A stretch of 15,691 nucleotides of DNA from Planctomycetota bacterium (GTDB lineage Bacteria > Planctomycetota > Phycisphaerae > FEN-1346 > JAACEH01), in assembly GCA_016935955.1 (NCBI GenBank), contig JAFGPY010000422.1, forward strand, positions 1-15,691, written 5' to 3'. The notes under the pieces are model-generated. The model saw only the letters and a program-made list of their open reading frames with translations, did not search any database and was not told the DNA's origin. Numbering within the stretch: position 1 is the first letter of the stretch; each line of letters begins with the position of its first letter. Shown one piece after another: positions 7,512-14,551 of this stretch. Position numbers and translations under genes: made by a program.

Positions 7512-7534
7512 AAAAGGCCGGGCGGCCCCTTTTT
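7512..7534 (+). terminator. Possible intrinsic terminator after the GT-C/TPR gene
   Basis: AAAAGGCC and GGCCCCTTTTT flank a 4-base spacer and can form an imperfect hairpin with a two-base bulge, ending in five T residues (7530-7534). It lies about 135 bases beyond the glycosyltransferase stop. The stem is short, so efficiency is doubtful. Confidence 0.4.
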
Positions 7535-7602
7535 GTTGTTGTGAAGTACCGGTCCGATCACGAAAGATCGGGCCTGAATTGCCGTGAGGGCGCTGAACGG
7601 AC

Positions 7603-7649
7603 AGCGGGCTCGGACACCCTGTTGCGGGGGATCCGACCCGCTTTTTTTG
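7603..7649 (+). terminator. Strong intrinsic terminator upstream of the PEP-CTERM gene
   Basis: The arms AGCGGGCTCGGA (7603-7614) and TCCGACCCGCT (7632-7642) pair with a single bulged base, with further C/G pairing inside the loop, and are followed by seven T residues ending at 7648. It is oriented to stop plus-strand transcription about 257 bases before the ATG at 7906. Confidence 0.78.
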
Positions 7650-7905
7650 TTAGATCGCCGCGAGAAAGGGGTGAGAACCGACAGTGAGAGGTAGCCAGGT
7701 ATTCAACGACATGATTCTCGGTTGCTGCGCTCAGGGGGTGACGGTGCGAACGCGGCAGCGGTTGCGGTGGGGCAGCCTCTTCGGGCGGCAGCGGGCCGCC
7801 GACGTGAACCGACAGTGACATTGCTACGGCTGGCGAGGATATGAATTCGGGGACTCCCAGTCGACCTATGACGCCGGAGCAAGTCCGGCAAGGAAAGGAC
7901 AGCAC
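7650..7905 (+). other. Non-coding region before the PEP-CTERM gene: hairpins and Shine-Dalgarno
   Basis: No gene is supported in this stretch. It contains a 6-bp GC hairpin (7784-7789 with 7795-7800) and a second 6-bp hairpin (7873-7878 with 7884-7889). The second ends just before the Shine-Dalgarno AAAGGA at 7894-7899, six bases from the ATG. A weak promoter-like pair, GTGACA at 7815-7820 and TATGAA at 7840-7845, has a 19-base spacer, which is long; it would give a leader of about 55 bases. No known riboswitch was recognised. Confidence 0.45.
7675..7818 (+). repeat. Pair of 13-base direct repeats
   Basis: GAACCGACAGTGA occurs exactly at 7675-7687 and again at 7806-7818, 131 bases apart, both in the gap upstream of the PEP-CTERM gene. 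The second copy overlaps the weak -35-like GTGACA. They could be two binding sites for one regulator. Only two copies were noticed in the window. Confidence 0.5.
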
Positions 7906-8880
7906 ATGATCCGCATAGCAACTTCGATCGTGGCTTGCATGAGTATGGTGTTGGCGGCAGGAGTCGTCTACGCCGATAGCGGCACGGCGTATGTGGCTAC
8001 GGCCAACGGCAGCAACGCCTTCACGATCAACAACAACGGCCAGCAACTCTACTATCACGTGCAGCCGGACACGGATTACGGTTGGTACGATGTGAATGGC
8101 GATCCAGTGACCTACACTTACAACAACTCCACGGCCATCCGCGATGGCATGAAGACCTTCGCTGCGACAAACGTGGCCTTCGGTGCAACCATTGGTTCGC
8201 TCCAGTTGAGCTTCCAGTACGCCTCCGACGACCTCGTCGACGGCAACGGCTGCGTCTACAGGAACTACCCCGGGATCAACGTCCACATCACCGACGGCAA
8301 CGGCAACTACGCCATCTGGTCGGCGACGAGCGGCGGCACCGGCTTCAGTTGGGGCACTCCCGTTGATGGCCGCACCGGCTGGGAGTACTTCACCATGGAC
8401 TGCACGTCGTTCGCCGACGACTCGGTCTTCGGCAAGATCAACGAGAGCACCAATACGAGCGTCCTGCTGAATGGAAACTTGAACGCGACCACGGTTCAGT
8501 GGAGCGACATCAAGAACTGGACGATCGCGGGCTTCTACACCGAGCAGTTCGCCCCGAGCGGAGACTGGGACGACTGGGGACAGAACCTCTGGAGCGACAT
8601 CAGCGAAGCGGGCGACGTCGTCCCCGAGAACCAGTACGGCGTCAGCCTTTTCTGGGGCGACACCGTCGGCAGCATGTACGGCGACGGCACCAACACCGAC
8701 ATCGGCGCCCTGGCCGAGAGGCCCTACGGCAAAGACGTGAAGATGATCGACAACCTGGTCGTCACCGCGGGCGGCACGAGCTACGACATCACCTTCGAAG
8801 CCGACGTGATTCCCGAACCCGCCTCGATGGCTCTACTGGGCCTCGGCCTGGCCGGCTTGGTTGCGCGGCGGCGGAAGTAG
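7906..8880 (+). CDS. PEP-CTERM sorting-domain exported protein
   Basis: This 324-residue protein begins with a signal peptide (hydrophobic core about 5-20, probable cleavage after VYA at 23). It ends with a PEP-CTERM signal: IPEPASM, a hydrophobic helix LLGLGLAGLV, then ARRRK at the C terminus. Exosortase cleaves this signal and the protein is released or anchored in the envelope or extracellular matrix. The middle (about 24-295) is rich in N, G, S, T, D and aromatic residues and looks beta-rich, with several NGS/NxT sequons; I recognise no enzyme motif, so its role is unknown. AAAGGA six bases before the ATG fixes the start. The gene is monocistronic, with a long non-coding stretch before it and a bidirectional terminator after it. 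No exosortase is in the window, so the enzyme must be elsewhere in the genome. Confidence 0.9.
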   Translation: MIRIATSIVACMSMVLAAGVVYADSGTAYVATANGSNAFTINNNGQQLYYHVQPDTDYGWYDVNGDPVTYTYNNSTAIRDGMKTFAATNVAFGATIGSLQLSFQYASDDLVDGNGCVYRNYPGINVHITDGNGNYAIWSATSGGTGFSWGTPVDGRTGWEYFTMDCTSFADDSVFGKINESTNTSVLLNGNLNATTVQWSDIKNWTIAGFYTEQFAPSGDWDDWGQNLWSDISEAGDVVPENQYGVSLFWGDTVGSMYGDGTNTDIGALAERPYGKDVKMIDNLVVTAGGTSYDITFEADVIPEPASMALLGLGLAGLVARRRK

Positions 8881-8930
8881 TCTCAACGGATACTGAAGCG
8901 GCACGCCGTTTCCGCACGGCATCGCCGCTC

Positions 8931-8979
8931 AAAAAGATAGTGCCCTGCAGGCCACAGACGCCTGCAGGGCACTCTTTTT
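8931..8979. terminator. Bidirectional intrinsic terminator between PEP-CTERM gene and tRNA-Cys
   Basis: A perfect 13-bp stem (8939-8951 with 8961-8973, 9-base loop) is flanked by AAAAAGAT on the left and CTTTTT on the right. Read on the plus strand it ends the PEP-CTERM transcript; read on the minus strand it ends the tRNA-Cys transcript 17 bases after its CCA. Confidence 0.88.
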
Positions 8980-8990
8980 CCACACAATTC

Positions 8991-9066
8991 TGGAGGCGGC
9001 AGTGGGATTCGAACCCACGATAACGGATTTGCAATCCGTCGCCTTGGTCCTCTTGGCTATGCCGCC
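8991..9066 (-). tRNA. tRNA-Cys (anticodon GCA)
   Basis: The minus strand gives a full 76-base cloverleaf. The acceptor arm is GGCGGCA with TGCCGCC, the D arm is GCC/GGC, and the anticodon stem is ACGGA/TCCGT around the loop TTGCAAA (anticodon GCA). The T arm is GTGGG/CCCAC with loop TTCGAAT. The discriminator base is U73, the main identity element for cysteine, and CCA is encoded in the DNA. Confidence 0.97.
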
Positions 9067-9097
9067 CCTCAAATCAGAAAGCATTCACGTCGCTTCA

Positions 9098-9125
9098 AGT
9101 CTAGCAGGCTCGGCGACTGAGTCAA
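9098..9125 (-). promoter_or_regulatory. Sigma-70-type promoter for tRNA-Cys
   Basis: On the minus strand TTGACT (9125-9120, five of six matches) and TAGACT (9103-9098) are separated by 16 bases, and the -10 is preceded by TGC (extended -10). Transcription would start near 9091, 25 bases before the mature tRNA. The element lies 26 bases past the stop of the rhamnosidase-like gene, with no terminator between. Confidence 0.55.
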
Positions 9126-9151
9126 GGTGGCCAGGACGCCGCGTGCGGACG

Positions 9152-12085
9152 TCAGGCTCGACCGCGGCGGACAACCATCTCATCGTCGGCGGCCAGGTAG
9201 GCACTGTCGGCCTGCACCCGGAGCCCCTTCGGCGCGGTGAGGACGAGTCTGCGACCGCCGCCCGGACGAGTACTCATCTCCACGCGCACAGTGTCGCTGC
9301 GTCCGATCAACGGCAACTCGACCTTCATCCACTTCAGGTCGCCGGGCATCGGTTGCCACACGAGGCCGGCAAACCCCGGCCCGAGCGGTCGCACGCCTGA
9401 AACGTGCGAGCCCAGGTGGGCCATCGGTCCGATGGCGAACGGGTGCACAAGGCTGTTGCCGCTTCGCGGCGTCTTGAGCGACATGCCGCGGGCCCACGAC
9501 TCGAAGGCGCTCCAGGCCTCGGGATGCCGCAGCATCGAGCCGTAATAGTCGCGCCACGAAGCGAACGCCTCGCGCCACAGGCCGCGCTCGAGCAGGGCTT
9601 CGGACATGAAGAACTTGGTGTATGGACTCTCGCCTCGCGACCACAGTTCCATGTTCTCGCGTGTCGGCGATTTCCACAGCCGCCCAAGCATCCGCCGCTC
9701 CTGCTCGGCGGTCGGGATATCGGTCAGCAACATCCAGTAGTTGGTCGGGGCCGAGAACGTGCCGCCGGGCTTGCCGTCGCGAATGCCGTCGGCGAACAGC
9801 CCTTCGCGCTCGACCCAGAACAGTTGCCGCACCTTCTCTCGCAGGTCCTCTGCCCGCGTCCGCCAGCTGTCGGCCAGCGCCGACTCGCCGAGCAGGTCGG
9901 CCAGCCGCGCACCGTAATCCAGGGCCATGACGTACGCGCACTGGAGCACGCCGATCGTGTCGCCGCAGCGCGGGTAGGGTCGCATGGTGTAGTCGATGTA
10001 GAGAATGTTGCGGACCGGATCGCCCTGGCGGGCCAGGCCGCGGCGGTCGGCCAGCGACTCGGTGTAGCTCATCAGGTTCTTCACGCCGCCGAACGTGTCG
10101 CGGACCACTTCCAGATCGCCGGTGAAGCGGTAGTGATACCAGGCCCAGGGGGCGAGCAGGTGGCAGTACTCAACCAGCTTGTCGCCGTAGCCCGACGGCA
10201 CCATGGGCCGGGACCAGCGGTCAGGCTTCTGGTCCTCAGCGAACTCGCGGAGGGCCTTAGCCGACAGCCGCAGGTCGCCCCAGAGGTAGGCGATCTCGAA
10301 GATCCGCAGGTACATGTCGCCGCCCCATTGGGCCTTCTCGCGCGTCGGGCAATCCTCGCCCACATCGAACGTGGCCGCATCGACCGTGGCCGCCCCGACC
10401 TGCCACATCCGGGTCAGCACCCAGTCGTCGCACTTGAAGCGACCGAGTCTGGCCACGGGATAGTGCTGCGAACGAAGCTCCAGCCGACGAATCTCCACCG
10501 GAGCGGACGATTGCCGCACGCAGACACACAGGTACCGCCCCGCGCGGCGGTCCAGCGACAACCAGCGGTTCCAGCGGCCGTCGAGCACCAGACGGTCGGT
10601 CTGCCACAGACCGTTGTAGAGCACCCGCAGCCGGCCGTCGGCCGTCTGGGCCTCGCCGATGCTCACGTCGACGATGGCGCCCTTGGGCCCGCGAAGTTCC
10701 AGGTCGATGAATCCCGCCCCGTCGGCCGGGAGTTGGAACTCCACGAAGCCGTGCTCGGGCAGCTTCATGCCTCCCCTGCCCTTCGCTCCGGCCAGGAGCG
10801 ACGCGACACCCGACGGCCGTCCGCGCGCCACCGTCTGACGGTCCCAGTCAGCAAGATGTGACGGTTCAAGCCACGGCCGCATGTCGCCGGGCACGGTCGT
10901 CACCGCGCGGCCGCTCTCGACGGCGGCCTGCTCATCGCTCAGCAACACCCACGTGTCGGGCGTCGAGATATCCTTCGCGGCCGAACACACAGTCGCCACC
11001 GGCACGTTGGCCTTCCGATCGAGAAAGGTCCCCTCGAATCCGTAGACCATCTTGGGCTTCCACATCCAGACGGTCAGACGGTTCCAGCCGCGCTTCAGCC
11101 GCACGCCGGCCTCGCCGCCGGCATAGGCCTTGCGCGATCCGCCCGGCTCGTGGCGATGACCGTTGCCGCAGACCATGCCGTCGTACTTGTCGAGGTCGTA
11201 CTCCAGATGGTTGGTGAAACCGCTGTCCGGCCGGCCCTGCTCCCAGACGAGGTCCCCGTTGAGCCGCACGCGGGCCCAGTTGTCGCACCCGAAATTCACT
11301 GTCACGGCCTGTGCCCGCCGCGAATAGAGCCACGTTCCGAAGACGGCCTCGCGCCCCGCCGGCACGCTGTGGCATCGGTCGAAGGCCAGGCCCCATACGC
11401 CATTCAGCGGCCCGACCGTTCCCGATCGGCGCACCTTCACCGGCTTCCACGGCTCGAACCGCAGTAACGGAATCGGCCGTTCGATGAGACGGCGGTAGTG
11501 GCGATCGTCGACCTTTGTCGCCTTCGCCCACGACGAATCGTCGAAGCCCGCCTCGTTCCAGCGTGACAACTCCGACGCAAAGTCGATCTTCTCATTGAAA
11601 CCCACGGCGAAGAACCGCCGCGGAGCAGGTTTGGCGAATTGCGGCGCGACGGTCACCCGCCACGACGTGTCGCTGCGCACGGTCGTTCTGCGACCGGCCT
11701 TGTCGCAGCAAGCCACGTCCACCCACAGACCGCCGGGCACCAGCGACTGGCCGTGCTGCGGCATCATTGTGTTGTGGGCCAGCACGGCGATGCAGTTGAC
11801 GCCCTTGCGGAACTTCGTCGCCGCCTGGTCGTAGCGGTCCACATAGGCCGTCGGAATCTCACTCCGCGCCGGACCGTCGCCCACCAGGCGACCGTTGACG
11901 TACAACCGATACTGGTCGCTCGCGGCAATGCTCAAAATCGCCTGCGACGGTACGGCCGCCAATTTGAATTCGCGACGGAACAGCAGGTGGCAGTTGATTG
12001 CCTTGCGGTGTCCGGCCATCCAGATCCACGACGCACGCGACCTGACCACGCCGGTCGCCGGCTGCGCGCCAATCGACTTCCCCAT
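9152..12085 (-). CDS. GH78 alpha-L-rhamnosidase-like glycoside hydrolase
   Basis: The ATG at 12085 gives 977 residues. GGGAGAG lies six bases upstream; an in-frame TTG six codons earlier is less likely. Beta-sandwich domains occupy about 1-540 (early ASDQYRLYVNG at 55-65 and a concave-sandwich segment near 440-540). They are followed by an (alpha/alpha)6-barrel from about 545 and a C-terminal beta-sandwich from about 890. The catalytic-region signature is VGEDCPTREKAQWGGD at 575-590, the GH78 counterpart of DCPQRDERLGWTGD, with E583 the best candidate acid. Family members remove terminal alpha-L-rhamnose from plant or algal glycans and glycosides. No signal peptide is visible, so it is cytoplasmic or exported by another route. 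It follows the beta-helix gene by 21 bases and is surely co-transcribed with it. The family is confident; linkage specificity is not. Confidence 0.85.
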   Translation of the reverse strand: MGKSIGAQPATGVVRSRASWIWMAGHRKAINCHLLFRREFKLAAVPSQAILSIAASDQYRLYVNGRLVGDGPARSEIPTAYVDRYDQAATKFRKGVNCIAVLAHNTMMPQHGQSLVPGGLWVDVACCDKAGRRTTVRSDTSWRVTVAPQFAKPAPRRFFAVGFNEKIDFASELSRWNEAGFDDSSWAKATKVDDRHYRRLIERPIPLLRFEPWKPVKVRRSGTVGPLNGVWGLAFDRCHSVPAGREAVFGTWLYSRRAQAVTVNFGCDNWARVRLNGDLVWEQGRPDSGFTNHLEYDLDKYDGMVCGNGHRHEPGGSRKAYAGGEAGVRLKRGWNRLTVWMWKPKMVYGFEGTFLDRKANVPVATVCSAAKDISTPDTWVLLSDEQAAVESGRAVTTVPGDMRPWLEPSHLADWDRQTVARGRPSGVASLLAGAKGRGGMKLPEHGFVEFQLPADGAGFIDLELRGPKGAIVDVSIGEAQTADGRLRVLYNGLWQTDRLVLDGRWNRWLSLDRRAGRYLCVCVRQSSAPVEIRRLELRSQHYPVARLGRFKCDDWVLTRMWQVGAATVDAATFDVGEDCPTREKAQWGGDMYLRIFEIAYLWGDLRLSAKALREFAEDQKPDRWSRPMVPSGYGDKLVEYCHLLAPWAWYHYRFTGDLEVVRDTFGGVKNLMSYTESLADRRGLARQGDPVRNILYIDYTMRPYPRCGDTIGVLQCAYVMALDYGARLADLLGESALADSWRTRAEDLREKVRQLFWVEREGLFADGIRDGKPGGTFSAPTNYWMLLTDIPTAEQERRMLGRLWKSPTRENMELWSRGESPYTKFFMSEALLERGLWREAFASWRDYYGSMLRHPEAWSAFESWARGMSLKTPRSGNSLVHPFAIGPMAHLGSHVSGVRPLGPGFAGLVWQPMPGDLKWMKVELPLIGRSDTVRVEMSTRPGGGRRLVLTAPKGLRVQADSAYLAADDEMVVRRGRA

Positions 12086-12106
12086 GAGGTGCTCTCCCGT
12101 CAATCG

Positions 12107-14386
12107 CTAGTTGGACTCTGCCTCGTACGCCCCGACGTCGATTCTTTTGCCCTGCGGCCGCTTGCGACCGGCGAAGTCGTCCTTGACGTCCACGGCGGTC
12201 CCGGCATCAATGGCAGGGCTACCCGGCTTCAGCCGCCAGTCCCCCTTGTCGGGGTCGACGAAAATCTTCTTCAGGTCGGGCTCGAAGAACTCTCCTTCAC
12301 GAAACTGTTTGTCCTCGCGGTCCGGCCCGAGACGAGTATAGAGATTGTGGCTGAAGTCCGCATCCTTGGGAAATGGCGGCGTGCCGCACAGACCGTCGAT
12401 AATATTGTTCTTTACGACCAGCCCCTCGAACCTGCGGCTGTTGGTGAACAGTCCCGCCTGCCACGAAACCTCATGATTCGAGCGGATCATCGTGTTGTTG
12501 AGGATCTGGATGTTCTTCTGCGGCTGGCCCGGCCAGAGGCCGACCACGGTCGTGTTCCCATTTCCGTCGAACACGTTGTTGCGAATGGTAAGGTTCTCGG
12601 CCTGTTGGAAGGTCAGGCAGACGTTGCCGTTGAAGACACGGTTGCGCTCGATAATGATGTTCTTGCAGTTCAGGTAGAAGGTCAATCCATTGGCGTGCAT
12701 GCCAAGGTGGTCGAGCACCGTGTTGCCCGAGACCGTGCCGCCGTCCACCGTGTAGTAGTCCAAGCCGGTTGAGGTGTTCTTAGTCAGCGTGCAATTGCGG
12801 GCATCGGCGTTCTTACAGTTGCGCAGAACGATGCCCTTGGTATGCCCCGGGTTGTCGTGAACGTTGCAGCCCTCTACGAGGACGTTGTCCACGAGATTGG
12901 TCGTGATGGCCGTGCCGAGCCGCACCATTGTCACGTCGCAATCCCGAATCGTCACGTTCCTGGCCGGACCGCGTGCGCTGATGCCTACCGGCCCACTGTG
13001 GTTGCCCTGACGCTGCACGCGAAATCCCTGCACCACGACGTGGCTCGCACCACTCACCTCGATGCCGGCGCCGCGCTGGGAGTAGACGATGCCCACCGGC
13101 CCCTTGTCGTCGGTTTTCTCAGGCAGCAGGAAGACCTTCCAGACATTCGGATCGTCGGTCGGCGCCACGCTGTATTCTCCCGGCACGTCCATCAGCCGCA
13201 CCGAATTGTAGAGACTGTACCGCGTCTGCTTGTAGGTGCCGCCGCTGAAGTACTCGATACGCAGAGTGTGGGTCTTCGGATCGAATCCGCTGACCTTGCG
13301 ATAAAAAACCGAGTTGTTGCCGCCGTGAATGCCGGCCCACATGCCGTCGTAGTAGTGCGGATCCTGTTGCGTCAACACCGCCTCGTCCTGGATGGCCGTG
13401 CAGACGTCCTGGCCAAGAACGTCCTTGCCGTCGGCCGTGTAGGCGGCCACTCGACCGATCTTCGTCCAGCCGCTCGTCACGCCGTCGCCCGCCGAGAGCA
13501 ACTTGTAGGTCAGCTTGCGGACCGTGACCGGCTTCGGGAGATCGAACTTCTGAATCTGCTTGGATCCCGGATCAAGTGTCACCTTGAGCAGTTCCCTGCC
13601 GTCGCCGTAGAAGGCCACGTCCTTGATCGCGGCATAATTGGGCTGCGGCTTGATGCCCAGAGCCGTCACGGTCACCGGTTCGTTCATCTCGACCGTGAAG
13701 GCGCCGCCGTTGATCGGCTGGATCACGGCTGCATCCCCGGTCAGCACGCCGATCAGGGGCGTCGAGGGGTTGCCCTGGGTGCCCTTCTCGAAGTAGACCT
13801 TGCCGGGGAAAGTGTTGCCCATCCTGCGGTCCACGAGGTAGTACTCGCTGATGGCCTCCTGGAAGAACGGGTCGCTCGGGTTGGGGGCCTGAGAAATGGG
13901 CAGCGGCTTCTCGTCGTCGCAGAGGTTCAACAGGTCCCAGCCCCGGGGCTTGGGAACCAAGGCGTGGTATATCCTGCTCCAGTTGGGATTGCCCGCCACC
14001 TCATCGGCCGACTTGCAGCGGGTCCAGTTCTCGACGGGAACCGCGCCCTCCACAATGGCCCGGCCCTTGCCGAACGTCCCGTCGGTGTTGCCGTCATAGA
14101 CGATCGGGTTGCCCGGTTGCCCCGACGCGGTGCAGGTGATTGTGCCGCAATAGGCCACGCCGCCCTTGAAGACGATCTTGTCGCCGGGAGCAAGCTTGAC
14201 GACCTTGGCCGCCCCACCGGCCGCGCTGTCGGCCGGACTGTGCTTGAAGGCCGCTTCAGGCGATGTGCCGGCGTTGTCGTCGGAGCCGTCTTCATAGTCC
14301 ACGTAATAGACCGTCGCCTGGGCCGCACCGCAGGCCACGGCCAGGGCCACAATCAGCACCGTCGCACACGTCCTGAACAAAGTCAT
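12107..14386 (-). CDS. Secreted right-handed parallel beta-helix protein, polysaccharide-active
   Basis: The ATG at 14386 has GGGAGG six bases upstream and starts a clear signal peptide (hydrophobic core 8-22, likely cleavage after AQA at 24), giving 759 residues. The mature protein opens with TVYYVDYEDGSDDNAGTSPE, the common start of pectate-lyase-fold proteins. Residues about 215-330 look like a beta-sandwich insert resembling a discoidin/galactose-binding module (VTALGIKPQPN, then LLKVTLDPG and KFDLPKPVTVRKLTYKLL). From about 440 to 665 there are repeated helix rungs with asparagine ladders (NVTIRDCDV, NVLVEGCNVH, NIIIERNRV, NLTIRNNVF, NIQILNNTM, LVVKNNIID). The C terminus has GSPAIDAGT and IDVGAYE, typical of this group. 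It is probably a lyase or hydrolase of an extracellular polysaccharide; the GH141 family is one possibility, but no catalytic set was identified. Confidence 0.82.
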   Translation of the reverse strand: MTLFRTCATVLIVALAVACGAAQATVYYVDYEDGSDDNAGTSPEAAFKHSPADSAAGGAAKVVKLAPGDKIVFKGGVAYCGTITCTASGQPGNPIVYDGNTDGTFGKGRAIVEGAVPVENWTRCKSADEVAGNPNWSRIYHALVPKPRGWDLLNLCDDEKPLPISQAPNPSDPFFQEAISEYYLVDRRMGNTFPGKVYFEKGTQGNPSTPLIGVLTGDAAVIQPINGGAFTVEMNEPVTVTALGIKPQPNYAAIKDVAFYGDGRELLKVTLDPGSKQIQKFDLPKPVTVRKLTYKLLSAGDGVTSGWTKIGRVAAYTADGKDVLGQDVCTAIQDEAVLTQQDPHYYDGMWAGIHGGNNSVFYRKVSGFDPKTHTLRIEYFSGGTYKQTRYSLYNSVRLMDVPGEYSVAPTDDPNVWKVFLLPEKTDDKGPVGIVYSQRGAGIEVSGASHVVVQGFRVQRQGNHSGPVGISARGPARNVTIRDCDVTMVRLGTAITTNLVDNVLVEGCNVHDNPGHTKGIVLRNCKNADARNCTLTKNTSTGLDYYTVDGGTVSGNTVLDHLGMHANGLTFYLNCKNIIIERNRVFNGNVCLTFQQAENLTIRNNVFDGNGNTTVVGLWPGQPQKNIQILNNTMIRSNHEVSWQAGLFTNSRRFEGLVVKNNIIDGLCGTPPFPKDADFSHNLYTRLGPDREDKQFREGEFFEPDLKKIFVDPDKGDWRLKPGSPAIDAGTAVDVKDDFAGRKRPQGKRIDVGAYEAESN

Positions 14387-14407
14387 CACAACCTCCCTTT
14401 TTCGGGT

Positions 14408-14426
14408 ACACATTCGCTGCATGTGT
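14408..14426. promoter_or_regulatory. Inverted repeat upstream of the beta-helix gene
   Basis: ACACAT, seven bases, ATGTGT forms a perfect 6-bp inverted repeat 22 bases before the beta-helix start codon. It could be an operator for a repressor or a small hairpin in the mRNA leader. The rest of the 165-base gap (14387-14551) shows no clear promoter or terminator. Confidence 0.35.
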
Positions 14427-14551
14427 GACGAGCCGTCGCTCCCGGCACGCCAACGGCCGCACGATGGCGGCAGTTCATACAGAGAAACAGCATGCAATAC
14501 AGGACGGGCCTCAAAAACGGGAGCCAGGGAGGAAGAAAACAGGTTGCCTCT

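Larger units (their letters stand above)
7465..7649 (+). ncRNA. Candidate structured small RNA or attenuated leader
   Basis: Between a consensus-like promoter and a strong terminator lies about 185 bases with no credible gene. It holds a GGCC-rich hairpin with a T5 run (7507-7534), a 9-bp hairpin with a 6-base loop (7551-7559 with 7566-7574, one G-U pair), and the terminator stem at 7603-7642. It matches no RNA family I can recognise. It could be an independent small RNA (about 70 bases if stopped at the first T run, about 185 otherwise) or the premature product of an attenuated PEP-CTERM mRNA. This is inferred from structure only. Confidence 0.35.

Noticed and set aside
7840..7905. Possible cyclic-di-GMP or other known riboswitch before the PEP-CTERM gene
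   Set aside because: The GCCGGA hairpin and purine-rich stretch lack the conserved loop sequences of the GEMM or other riboswitch classes I can recall; it reads as a simple hairpin plus Shine-Dalgarno.
7378..7905. Insertion sequence or CRISPR remnant in the long non-coding gap
   Set aside because: No terminal inverted repeats, transposase fragments or regularly spaced repeats were seen; only one pair of 13-base repeats.
7558..8286. Minus-strand open frame of 242 codons across the PEP-CTERM start
   Set aside because: It spans the strong terminator and the PEP-CTERM signal peptide region on the opposite strand, with no motif and no good ribosome binding site.
9404..10861. Plus-strand open frame of 485 codons opposite the GH78-like gene
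   Set aside because: Shadow of a well-supported gene, with no domain motif.
12842..14428. Plus-strand open frame of about 528 codons opposite the beta-helix gene
   Set aside because: Antisense to a gene with a signal peptide, Shine-Dalgarno and clear repeat structure; composition is shadow-like.
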